Shown: positions 6,584 through 12,216 of the stretch, piece after piece
How positions within the stretch are numbered: position 1 is the stretch's first letter
Layout: every line of letters starts with the position of its first letter
Source of the DNA: Oscillospiraceae bacterium
Lineage (GTDB): Bacteria > Bacillota > Clostridia > Oscillospirales > CAG-272
DNA: 12,216 nucleotides
Assembly (NCBI GenBank): GCA_015065205.1
Contig: SVQS01000043.1
Location: forward strand, 1 to 12,216
Reading direction: 5' to 3'
Position numbers and translations under genes: made by a program
Notes under the pieces: model-generated
What the model saw: only the letters and a program-made list of their open reading frames with translations
The model's database searches: none
What the model was told of the DNA's origin: nothing

Positions 6584-7963
6584 TTATTCGATTTCTTTTT
6601 CACGCTTGGCAATTTCTTTCATCAATCGCATCAAAAGCAAGACCGAAAGAATTGCGGTCAAGGCATTGACGCCAACAAAGTTGAACCAAATGCCGTCAAG
6701 TCCAAAGCTCCAAAGAGCACCGAGGAGTACGACAGGGAAGACGAACGCCGTGCCAACCGAAATGATGGTTGCCTGAAGAGGCTTTTCAATCGCACTAAAG
6801 TAGCTTTGCGTAGTCACGCCAAACCAACGGAAGAGGTATGCAAAGCAGAAAAGACGAATGGCGTGTGTTGAAATTTCGAGTAAACGCACCTCTTCGGCGT
6901 TGACAAACCAAGAGGCAATCGTACCGGGAAAGAAGAAAAGAACAGACGTCGAAACAAGTCCAATGATCGCCGTTCCGATGTAGGCACATTTGACGATGCG
7001 TTTTACGCGGTCGTAATTTTTGGCGCCCCAGTTGTATCCAAGCGCGGGCGCGAGCGAGTCGGCAATGCCATAAAGGAGTGGCCAGCAAAGGTCCGAGGAA
7101 TACATCAGCACCGCATAAACGGCAACCGCTGTTTGTCCGCCGCCCTCGCCAAGGAGCTTGACACCAAGCGTCATCAGCGAGATGTTCATCAATATCGAGG
7201 TAACACGTCCCGAAATGTTATTGAGGAATACAGGGGAGCCGCAAGCGGCAATCTGTTTGAATAGCGCAAAGCTGAATTTCGGCTTTGTGAATTTGAGAAG
7301 TGCCTTTTTGCGCACGAAGGGAACAAGGCAAATTGCCGCGCAAGCGCACATCGAAATGCAGGTTGCCAATGCCGAACCGACAACGTCCATATTTAGCAAG
7401 AGCAAAAACAGTGTCAAAAATCCAAGCGTGCCTACGTTGCAACCGATGTTGATGAACATACTGGTCTTGACATATCCGCAAATGCGCAAATAGTTATCCA
7501 TCGCAAAAAAGATGGTGGTAATCGGTCCGCAAAGCGCATATGTACGCAAATAACGCACAGCGGTATCTAACAAAACATCATCTGCACCCATCATACGCGA
7601 GAGAGGAACAGCGGCAAAGAACATAATTGCTCCCATTAGAGCAGAAGCAAAGAAGTTGAGAACGACCGCACAAGAGAAGACGTTATTGGCGGTTTTGTAA
7701 TCCTCTTTGCCCAAGGCAATCGAGATAGGTGCCGATGCACCAACACCAATGAGGTCGGCAAGTGAGAAGTTGATCATGACAAGGGGCATTGCAATGTTGA
7801 CTGCGGCAAAAGCACCCTCGCCGAGTATTTGCCCGATAAAGATGCCTTCGATAATGCTGTAAATCGACATTGCGAACATACTGATCATTCCGGGAGCAGC
7901 TACAACAAAAAACAGCCGCCAAGGCTTCATTCGGGCATACATCTCTTCGGTTTTCGTTTTCAT
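6584..7963 (-). CDS. MATE family efflux transporter
   Basis: A 459-residue integral membrane protein, the normal length for the multidrug and toxic compound extrusion family. It would export cationic or other small compounds in exchange for Na+ or H+. The N-terminal phrase IYSIIEGIFIGQILGEGAFAA (about 34-54) and the following segment MPLVMINFSLADLIGVGASA are typical of the MatE domain. A second domain repeats the pattern after about residue 230, beginning ACGSPVFLNNISGRV and including LLYGIADSLAPALGYNWGA. Twelve membrane helices are expected. The ATG at 7963 has AAGGAGAGG upstream. The gene has its own promoter and terminator, so it is monocistronic. The substrate cannot be deduced from the sequence. 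Confidence 0.93.
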   Translation of the reverse strand: MKTKTEEMYARMKPWRLFFVVAAPGMISMFAMSIYSIIEGIFIGQILGEGAFAAVNIAMPLVMINFSLADLIGVGASAPISIALGKEDYKTANNVFSCAVVLNFFASALMGAIMFFAAVPLSRMMGADDVLLDTAVRYLRTYALCGPITTIFFAMDNYLRICGYVKTSMFINIGCNVGTLGFLTLFLLLLNMDVVGSALATCISMCACAAICLVPFVRKKALLKFTKPKFSFALFKQIAACGSPVFLNNISGRVTSILMNISLMTLGVKLLGEGGGQTAVAVYAVLMYSSDLCWPLLYGIADSLAPALGYNWGAKNYDRVKRIVKCAYIGTAIIGLVSTSVLFFFPGTIASWFVNAEEVRLLEISTHAIRLFCFAYLFRWFGVTTQSYFSAIEKPLQATIISVGTAFVFPVVLLGALWSFGLDGIWFNFVGVNALTAILSVLLLMRLMKEIAKREKEIE

Positions 7964-7991
7964 TGCTGTATTACCTCTCCTTTCTCACAAT

Positions 7992-8027
7992 ATGCGGGTG
8001 AATAGCAATCCTGCCATTCACCCGCAT
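7992..8027. promoter_or_regulatory. Long palindrome over the MATE transcription start
   Basis: ATGCGGGTGAAT (7992-8003) and ATTCACCCGCAT (8016-8027) form perfect 12-base arms. Inside them GCA and TGC (8005-8007, 8012-8014) extend the symmetry past one mismatch. The palindrome begins one base downstream of the -10 box and so contains the transcription start. It could be the operator of a repressor controlling the exporter, or a hairpin at the 5' end of the mRNA. It lacks a T-run in either direction and is not a terminator. Confidence 0.6.
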
Positions 8028-8028
8028 C

Positions 8029-8057
8029 ATTATATCATTGAATGCTGATAAAGTCAA
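8029..8057 (-). promoter_or_regulatory. Promoter of the MATE gene
   Basis: On the minus strand, TTGACT (plus-strand 8052-8057) and TATAAT (8029-8034) are separated by 17 bases. A TG one base upstream of the -10 gives TGATATAAT. The transcript would begin around 8022, inside the palindrome, leaving a leader of about 60 bases before the ATG at 7963. Confidence 0.85.
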
Positions 8058-8109
8058 TATGTTTTTCGCTTTTAAGAATGTTTTTAACTTCGGTTTCGTT
8101 GTTAAACAT
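8035..8109 (-). CDS. Possible 24-codon ORF after the truncated permease
   Basis: The ATG overlaps the stop codon of the permease as TGATG, and the frame encodes 24 residues (MFNNETEVKNILK, then SEKHIDFISIQ) before a TGA at 8035. Such an overlap permits re-initiation. However, no homology is recognised, the MATE promoter lies within it, and an ORF of this size can occur by chance. It might be the 5' remnant of a lost gene. Confidence 0.2.
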   Translation of the reverse strand: MFNNETEVKNILKSEKHIDFISIQ

Positions 8110-9188
8110 CACATTCCGTAGAAGATCCACAAATAGATGTAGGCGGGGATAATCGCCGCGAGCGTGAAGGGAATACCGATGCGGAAGAAGTCCTTGTTCT
8201 TAACTTCATATCCTTCCTTGCGAAGAATGCCGATACCCGTGATGTTGGCAGAAGCACCGATTGGGGTGCAGTTGCCGCCGAGCGTTGCACCGGAGAGCAG
8301 ACCGAAATACAGAATGGTGGGGTCAATGTTGAGTGCACCCGCAAGTCCCGTGATTACGGGGAGCATAGTTGCAACGTAGGGAATGTTATCAATAAATGCG
8401 GAAATGAGTACAGATGCCCAAACGATTACAGTATAAAGAACAAATACCTTACCGCCGCCGAGCTTTGCCAAGAGTCCTGCAAGAGCATCGATTACACCCT
8501 CGTGTGTAATACCGCCGATGATCAGGAACAAGCCAAGCAAAAGACCGATGGTCTCAAAGTCAATAGCCTTGATGGGGCCAAGAACGGATTTGATACTCTT
8601 TGTTTTGATCGCGTTGTAAATCAAACCAACGACCAAGAGGGCCATACAAATCAATCCATTGGTAATGGCAGGCTTATTGGGAATGAAGGATGCGCAAATC
8701 AAAAGCACAATTGTGCCAAGCAAAAGGATGGTAGGAACGTAATCAGTAACGACTGTTTTCTCGGTGCTTTTTTCAATCTTACCTTTTTCTTTACGGAAGA
8801 GCCAAGCAAGGATGAGAGCGGAGAGCAGCGCACCAAGCTCAACGGCAAAGAAGATACTGGGCCTGCCCTGATACCAGAAGAAATCGAGAAAGCTCATATC
8901 GGCATAAGAGCCGAGCATAATAGCGGTGGTGTCGCCAACCAGTGTTGCTGCGCCTTGCAGATTCGAGGATACAGCAATGCCGATAATAAAGGGGACGGGG
9001 TTGGTGCCGAGCTTTTGGCAGATAGCAAGAGCAACGGGGGCAATCATAAGAACTGTTGCCACGTTATCAACAAATGCCGAGATAACACCTGCGAACAGAG
9101 CAAGTGCAACGGCGGCCATTTGCACATTGGGGACCTTTTCCATTACCATATCAGCAAGACGCGCAGGCATTTTACTGTCAATGCTCAC
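8109..9188 (-). CDS. NhaD/ArsB-type ion permease lacking its N-terminal region (probable pseudogene)
   Basis: A 359-codon ORF of the ion transporter superfamily that includes NhaD and ArsB (COG1055-like), normally about 420-430 residues. Paired repeat signatures are intact: SAFVDNVATVLMIAPV (37-52) with SNLQGAATLVGD (75-86), and SAFIDNIPYVATMLPV (263-278) with GGNCTPIGASAN (304-315). Residues 3-42 line up with 228-268 of the second half. The part corresponding to IDFETIGLLLGLFLIIGG (209-226), plus everything before it, is missing from the first half, so the N-terminal helices are gone. The longest start is a GTG at 9188 with no good ribosome binding site; ATGs at codons 7, 14 and 16 are alternatives. 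The frame runs back without interruption to the TAA of the isomerase gene. The rest of the ORF has no frameshift, so the loss is recent or the shortened protein is still made by re-initiation. Confidence 0.8.
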   Translation of the reverse strand: MSIDSKMPARLADMVMEKVPNVQMAAVALALFAGVISAFVDNVATVLMIAPVALAICQKLGTNPVPFIIGIAVSSNLQGAATLVGDTTAIMLGSYADMSFLDFFWYQGRPSIFFAVELGALLSALILAWLFRKEKGKIEKSTEKTVVTDYVPTILLLGTIVLLICASFIPNKPAITNGLICMALLVVGLIYNAIKTKSIKSVLGPIKAIDFETIGLLLGLFLIIGGITHEGVIDALAGLLAKLGGGKVFVLYTVIVWASVLISAFIDNIPYVATMLPVITGLAGALNIDPTILYFGLLSGATLGGNCTPIGASANITGIGILRKEGYEVKNKDFFRIGIPFTLAAIIPAYIYLWIFYGM

Positions 9189-9203
9189 GGGGGGATGGTA
9201 ACC

Positions 9204-10001
9204 TTACATTTGTGAAATCTTCTTGATTCGTTCGTAACAGGTCGCCAAAAACTCCTTGTGAGTCATTTCCCTGTAATCTGCAATGCTTTGGTTGACCTCT
9301 AACATCAAAGACCCCGTATAATTGTATTCGTCCAGCTTCCGCATCATTTTTTCATAGTTATAGGTGCCGTCGAAGGGGAGGAGATGCTCGTCGTGGTCGT
9401 TGACCTTGTCCTCTAAGGGACGGCTGTGGTTGTCGTGAATGTGCGTGCAACAGACGCGTGTGGTGAAAACGTCCATCATGCAGATTGTTTTGGTGTAGCA
9501 ATGCTCGTGACCGCAGTCAAAGCAATAGCGCACGTTTTCCATCTTCTCATAGCGATCCATCAGGCAAGCGAGGTTGCCAAGCAGGCGCAAGTTTTCAAAG
9601 GCGAGGGTAACGCCGCGTTCCTTGGCGTACCTCACCAATTTGTCAAAGCGTGAAAGCCCCAAATCGTTGACAGGTGGCGGATTCCATCCGCTGGAGACGT
9701 GTGTGATAACGATCCCAATGCCGTTATTTGCCGCCGAGTTGATAGTCTCCTTCATATAGTCAAATACAATTTGGTAACCATCGCCAGGCGTCCACATTTC
9801 GTTGATATGGTGGAAAGGCGCGTGGATAAATTCGTATGTAAGGCCGAGTGTATCAGCCTTTTTTCTAATCGCGGCAACGGCATCATTTTCATAGGCGTCA
9901 GAGAAAAAAGTCTCAAATCCTGCCGCCTTGATCAAATCAAGCGCGTCAAGCTCGCTCATACCCACAAGACAGTTTGCGTTGATTCCCAACTTTCTGTTCA
10001 T
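9204..10001 (-). CDS. Sugar phosphate isomerase/epimerase-like TIM-barrel protein
   Basis: A 265-residue protein of the xylose isomerase-like TIM-barrel family (AP endonuclease family 2). Metal-binding positions typical of the family are visible: Glu136 in LAFENL, Asp162 and His165 in CFDCGH, His187/His189/Asp190 in THIHDNH and Glu235 in LMLEVN. His60 and His101 also sit at strand ends. It probably isomerises or epimerises a sugar or inositol derivative with a divalent metal in the cytoplasm; the substrate is not evident. The ATG at 10001 is chosen for its AAGGAG site 8 bases upstream and because family homology starts there. The open frame further upstream only overlaps the GNAT gene. It follows the GNAT gene by 25 bases and is probably in the same operon. 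Its C-terminus appears complete. Confidence 0.88.
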   Translation of the reverse strand: MNRKLGINANCLVGMSELDALDLIKAAGFETFFSDAYENDAVAAIRKKADTLGLTYEFIHAPFHHINEMWTPGDGYQIVFDYMKETINSAANNGIGIVITHVSSGWNPPPVNDLGLSRFDKLVRYAKERGVTLAFENLRLLGNLACLMDRYEKMENVRYCFDCGHEHCYTKTICMMDVFTTRVCCTHIHDNHSRPLEDKVNDHDEHLLPFDGTYNYEKMMRKLDEYNYTGSLMLEVNQSIADYREMTHKEFLATCYERIKKISQM

Positions 10002-10026
10002 CTCATTTTCTCCTTTATAAAATCGT

Positions 10027-10788
10027 TCAGTCAAATGCAAGACCAAAATAGCTTGGCGGTGGCAGGGGAGTGGGAGTGAGCGAGAGATACATTGCAAACG
10101 GCCGCTCATCCCCCGGGATACGAAAGCGCCCCTCGGTGCAACCGAGAGCACGTGTGATGCGCGCGGCAAGGCTTACAGCCCCCAACAGCTCAATGCCCAC
10201 AAGGGTGTCCTGCTCCTTTTTTGCCGATAGTAAAAATCCTTCGCCACTATAAAATGTTGCCTCTTCCTGCAAAAAGGTGAGGTTTTCGTCCTCTTGTATC
10301 ACGCCGCCACGGGGAAGAAGTGCTCTGCGGAGTGTAGCATAGGTCTTGGCGTCCACGCTTTGCAGTGCCACGCTTTCATCAGCGGCGTTGGTGTGCAGAA
10401 TGGAGATGTGTGTACAGATCCGGTAACCTTGCTTTTTGTAAAAATCGAACAGATGCGCCTCTGCGGGGACCAGGATCACCCCCACATACTTGCGTTCCCG
10501 CAAAAGTCGATGTGTCGCATCCATCAAGGCGTGACAGATGCCGCGACCGCGATATGCCTCGTGCGTGGCGACCGCGTAGAGATAGGCGATCTTTTGTTTG
10601 TTGTATTCGCAGTTGAACCAATAGAGCATACCGACAACCTCTCCATCAATGCGCGCCAAAAGGGCACGGTCGGGTGAGAAGGCTGTGGCAAAGAAGGTGT
10701 CTAAAAAGGCATCCGTATCACCAAAAACGCGCTTCCACAGCGCACAAAGATCGGGGATATCCGTTCGCCTTGGTGCTTCAATAATCAT
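10027..10788 (-). CDS. GNAT family N-acetyltransferase
   Basis: A 253-residue protein with an N-terminal GNAT domain. The acetyl-CoA motif YAVATHEAYRGRGICHALM (71-89) contains the RGRGI pyrophosphate loop, and AEAHLFDFYKKQGY (109-122) is the usual second motif. The region after about residue 140 is less conserved and may be a partner or substrate domain. It transfers an acyl group from acyl-CoA to an amine; the acceptor is unknown. The start lies inside the end of the DUF2156 gene (11-base overlap), with GGAGG about 9 bases upstream, so translation of the two is coupled. DUF2156 and GNAT genes side by side recur in Firmicutes in my recollection, which suggests a joint function, possibly in modifying an aminoacyl- or lipid-linked substrate. 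The C-terminal tail is proline-rich (LTPTPLPPPSYFGLAFD). Confidence 0.88.
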   Translation of the reverse strand: MIIEAPRRTDIPDLCALWKRVFGDTDAFLDTFFATAFSPDRALLARIDGEVVGMLYWFNCEYNKQKIAYLYAVATHEAYRGRGICHALMDATHRLLRERKYVGVILVPAEAHLFDFYKKQGYRICTHISILHTNAADESVALQSVDAKTYATLRRALLPRGGVIQEDENLTFLQEEATFYSGEGFLLSAKKEQDTLVGIELLGAVSLAARITRALGCTEGRFRIPGDERPFAMYLSLTPTPLPPPSYFGLAFD

Positions 10789-11713
10789 ATCCGTCCTCCA
10801 AAAGACAAGCCCAGCATTTGCGTATCATATGATGCGGTCGATAGCTCTGCTTTGCGCGGCGTAGGCCTTCCAATCCCATATCCTCCTCGCGATCCAAAAA
10901 ACGGACGGCAGGGTGATTTTCGCGCACGTATCGCGCAAACGCACAGTTAATGGCTGCGTAAGCACCGTTTGCATCCGGAGCAGCCTTTTCAAAGTGCACG
11001 TCCATTGTGTCGGCGGAGAGTAGGCTTCCTATCGTGACTGCCAATGCACGATCTCCGTTCATCAGCACAAGACCGCACAGACCAAGTGTATCATAGTCGC
11101 GCAGAGCCTTTTGCAGGGCCGCACGTTCCATGTGATAGTCTGCGTCGGGATTCTCGCGCAAACGGCTCTCAAACCATTCGTCCAAAAGAGCTTGCACCGC
11201 CGCGAGATTGTTATTTGAAAGCGGCTCGGTGCGAGCAGTAGGGAACTGCTCGGCAAAGCGGTTGAGGTGCGTGCGTTTAGCGTGATATTTTTTGCCGGGA
11301 AGATCGGCTAAATCGTGGATGTCGTAAACGTAATCAAAGGAGCCTTCGTCACAGTGAAAGCGGAAACGGCCGGGAAAGAGCTGTTCAAGCGTTTCCTTGT
11401 CGGCACTGCTCAATCCCGTAATGCGGCAGGGAATGCCGCGAGCGACGGCATCGTCGATGATGGCCTGCAGAGCTGCTTTTTTGTCACCGCTTCCAACAGG
11501 ATAGGGATAAACGCTGCGCCGATTGAATTGCGAGAAGAACAGAGCGTGTCCGTGTAAAAAGGCAATGCTCTGCCGTCCCCAAAGATATAAATTTGTAAAA
11601 GAAAACTCGCAACCGCGCACACCGGCCTCTGCCAAGTGTGCCTCGTATTCTGCGCGATCTTCGGGTAAGATGACGCGAAACGGAATGGTTTCGATTTGCA
11701 TGCAACTGCGCAT
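10778..11713 (-). CDS. DUF2156 protein (phosphatidylglycerol lysyltransferase C-terminal-like domain)
   Basis: A 311-residue soluble protein matching the family named for the C-terminal domain of MprF lysylphosphatidylglycerol synthase, here without the membrane part. Hallmark segments are LPGKKYHAKRTHLNRF (138-153) and REEDMGLEGLRRAKQSYRP (275-293). The fold is a tandem GNAT-like one, and family members are thought to transfer aminoacyl or acyl groups; the substrate here is unknown. The ATG at 11713 is preferred because AGGGGG lies 6 bases upstream. An ATG four codons later has no ribosome binding site, and an ATG at 11764 would lie upstream of the -10 box. It is first in the minus-strand operon with the GNAT, isomerase and truncated permease genes. 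This right-hand block looks richer in G and C than the cassette at 4066-6409. Confidence 0.88.
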   Translation of the reverse strand: MRSCMQIETIPFRVILPEDRAEYEAHLAEAGVRGCEFSFTNLYLWGRQSIAFLHGHALFFSQFNRRSVYPYPVGSGDKKAALQAIIDDAVARGIPCRITGLSSADKETLEQLFPGRFRFHCDEGSFDYVYDIHDLADLPGKKYHAKRTHLNRFAEQFPTARTEPLSNNNLAAVQALLDEWFESRLRENPDADYHMERAALQKALRDYDTLGLCGLVLMNGDRALAVTIGSLLSADTMDVHFEKAAPDANGAYAAINCAFARYVRENHPAVRFLDREEDMGLEGLRRAKQSYRPHHMIRKCWACLLEDGYDY

Positions 11714-11744
11714 ACGGATCCCCCTGTTTGAAAAATATATCCTT

Positions 11745-11774
11745 ATTATACCATATTCCGACATAAAAATGCAA
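11745..11774 (-). promoter_or_regulatory. Promoter of the DUF2156-GNAT-isomerase operon
   Basis: On the minus strand, TTGCAT (plus-strand 11769-11774) and TATAAT (11745-11750) are 18 bases apart. A TG before the -10 gives TGGTATAAT. Transcription should start about 25 bases upstream of the DUF2156 ATG. This excludes the longer ORF start at 11764. Confidence 0.75.
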
Positions 11775-11782
11775 GAAGAAAT

Positions 11783-11806
11783 AAAAAAATCCTACCGCAG
11801 GGTAGG
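11783..11806 (-). terminator. Small minus-strand intrinsic terminator upstream of the DUF2156 promoter
   Basis: CCTACC (11791-11796) and GGTAGG (11801-11806) form a 6-base stem with a GCAG loop. On the minus strand it is followed at once by ATTTTTTTATTTC. It would stop any minus-strand transcript coming from the right, just before the DUF2156 promoter. Confidence 0.55.
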
Positions 11807-11823
11807 GGAGTCAGGTATTGCGT

Positions 11824-11853
11824 GTGGCTTTTGTTCTGCGCGAATTGAGGAAG
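11824..11853 (+). repeat. 30-bp direct repeat, copy 1
   Basis: This block matches 12041-12070 at 29 of 30 bases, in the same orientation, with a period of 217 bases. It begins GTGGCTTTTGTTCTGCGCGA and ends GAGGAAG. The only difference is T here versus C in copy 2, in the AATTGAGG/AATCGAGG part. Confidence 0.85.
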
Positions 11854-11900
11854 AGGGGACGATGTCGATTCGATGCAGAAGGCGTGATCGAGCAATCGTC

Positions 11901-11918
11901 GCCGTACAAGGGTACGGC
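11901..11918. repeat. Perfect 7-bp hairpin
   Basis: GCCGTAC (11901-11907) and GTACGGC (11912-11918) enclose an AAGG loop. There is no T-run beside it, so it is a structural part of the surrounding repeat rather than a terminator. Confidence 0.6.
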
Positions 11919-11957
11919 AGAGAGGTCGAGCGCGACTAAAAAGCCACATAAAAAGAA

Positions 11958-11985
11958 GAAATCCGCCAAATCTTTGGCTGATTTC
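11958..11985. repeat. Imperfect 12-bp hairpin in the intergenic mosaic
   Basis: GAAATC and GCCAAA (11958-11963 and 11965-11970) pair with TTTGGC and GATTTC (11973-11978 and 11980-11985). One C/T mismatch separates the two halves of the stem, and the loop is 2 bases. Confidence 0.55.
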
Positions 11986-12040
11986 AACCTTAAAGATAAT
12001 TTATGTTCAAAATTCAGTAGAACTTGATTTGTTTTCATGA

Positions 12041-12070
12041 GTGGCTTTTGTTCTGCGCGAATCGAGGAAG
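12041..12070 (+). repeat. 30-bp direct repeat, copy 2
   Basis: The second copy of the repeat at 11824-11853, with one base different. It abuts the A-run that forms the tail of the terminator at 12076-12133. Confidence 0.85.
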
Positions 12071-12075
12071 TCCAC

Positions 12076-12133
12076 AAAAAAAGAAGTGACCCTTGAATGA
12101 AGGTTGTAATCCCACCACTCAAGGGTCACTTCT
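12076..12133 (-). terminator. Strong minus-strand terminator near the right edge
   Basis: A perfect 15-base stem: AGAAGTGACCCTTGA (12082-12096) pairs with TCAAGGGTCACTTCT (12119-12133) around a 22-base loop. On the minus strand it is followed by a run of seven T residues. It should end a minus-strand transcript coming from beyond the right edge. In the last 83 bases of the window I see no gene end, only very short frames. Confidence 0.75.
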
Positions 12134-12216
12134 CACAATTCTTAGTATCTAACATCTTTTGTTATCCTCTCTTTCGTTAGTCTACCCATCATCCGTTTTC
12201 GTCATATCCCAAAACA

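Larger units (their letters stand above)
11823..11948. repeat. Possible 126-bp element bounded by 10-bp inverted repeats
   Basis: TGTGGCTTTT (11823-11832) is the exact inverse of AAAAGCCACA (11939-11948). The segment between is GC-rich and contains its own hairpin. This is the layout of a small non-coding mobile or repeat element, but no target-site duplication was identified and 10-base ends could arise by chance. Confidence 0.3.
11714..12216. other. Gene-poor right edge, mosaic of hairpins and repeats
   Basis: No convincing gene was found in this stretch. It holds the DUF2156 promoter, two minus-strand terminators (11783-11806 and 12076-12133), a 30-bp direct repeat (11824-11853 and 12041-12070) and two further hairpins (11901-11918 and 11958-11985). 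The half around 11850-11940 is GC-rich and the half around 11945-12035 AT-rich. Open frames of 70-140 codons cross it on both strands, but they run over the repeats, lack ribosome binding sites and resemble no known protein. Confidence 0.6.

Noticed and set aside
8076..8108. Weak inverted repeat after the permease as a terminator
   Set aside because: The arms are imperfect and the minus strand is followed by A-rich rather than T-rich sequence.
8502..9215. 237-codon plus-strand ORF opposite the permease
   Set aside because: It is a polar, asparagine- and cysteine-rich antisense shadow of a membrane protein gene. It has no ribosome binding site and no homology.
10002..10169. 56-codon upstream extension of the isomerase
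   Set aside because: It overlaps the GNAT gene out of frame. AAGGAG before 10001 and the family start position decide against it.
11811..12122. 103-codon minus-strand ORF, or its 75-codon version from 12038
   Set aside because: It runs through both repeat copies and several hairpins, has no ribosome binding site, and its composition looks like translated repeat.
12134..12216. Nine- and sixteen-codon minus-strand ORFs before the right-edge terminator, considered as a leader peptide for attenuation
   Set aside because: No gene follows the terminator on the minus strand within the repeat region, and there is no run of regulatory codons.

Overview
The window looks like a chromosomal segment from a low-to-mid-GC Gram-positive anaerobe, probably an unnamed gut-type clostridium (Bacillota). 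This is inferred from the strong AGGAGG-type ribosome binding sites, sigma-A promoters with a TG-extended -10, U-tailed hairpin terminators and the gene families present. No 16S or other marker gene is present, so a closer placement is not possible. Nothing here is a ribosomal, tRNA, CRISPR or recognisable transposase gene.

Left part (1-4060): a partial FAD-dependent oxidoreductase of the YhfW-like type (minus strand, running off the left edge) diverges from a three-gene plus-strand operon. That operon encodes an aldo/keto reductase carrying two C-terminal 4Fe-4S cluster motifs, a DUF1893 protein and a cytoplasmic sialidase-fold protein. The three genes are stitched together by ATGA overlaps, start from a near-consensus promoter with an operator-like dyad at the start site, and end at a bidirectional terminator.

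Middle (4060-6580): an AT-richer two-gene minus-strand operon with its own promoter. It encodes a 507-residue, apparently multi-pass membrane protein and a 267-residue coiled-coil protein with a C-terminal membrane anchor. I cannot name either family with confidence. The pair is bracketed by two nearly identical terminator hairpins in the same orientation. Removing the pair between the hairpins would restore a compact convergent arrangement of the sialidase-fold gene and the MATE gene, so it looks like an inserted accessory cassette. It is the best candidate here for an undescribed system.

Right part (6580-11800, all minus strand): a MATE-family exporter has its own promoter and a long palindrome over its start site. 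Upstream of it lies an operon of DUF2156 protein, GNAT acetyltransferase, TIM-barrel sugar-phosphate isomerase/epimerase and a NhaD/ArsB-type permease that has lost its N-terminal region. The permease remnant begins directly after, and in frame with, the stop codon of the isomerase gene, which suggests a deletion scar.

Right edge (11714-12216): about 500 bases with no convincing gene. They hold the DUF2156 promoter, two minus-strand terminators, a 30-bp direct repeat present twice, and several hairpins, arranged like a mosaic of intergenic repeat elements.
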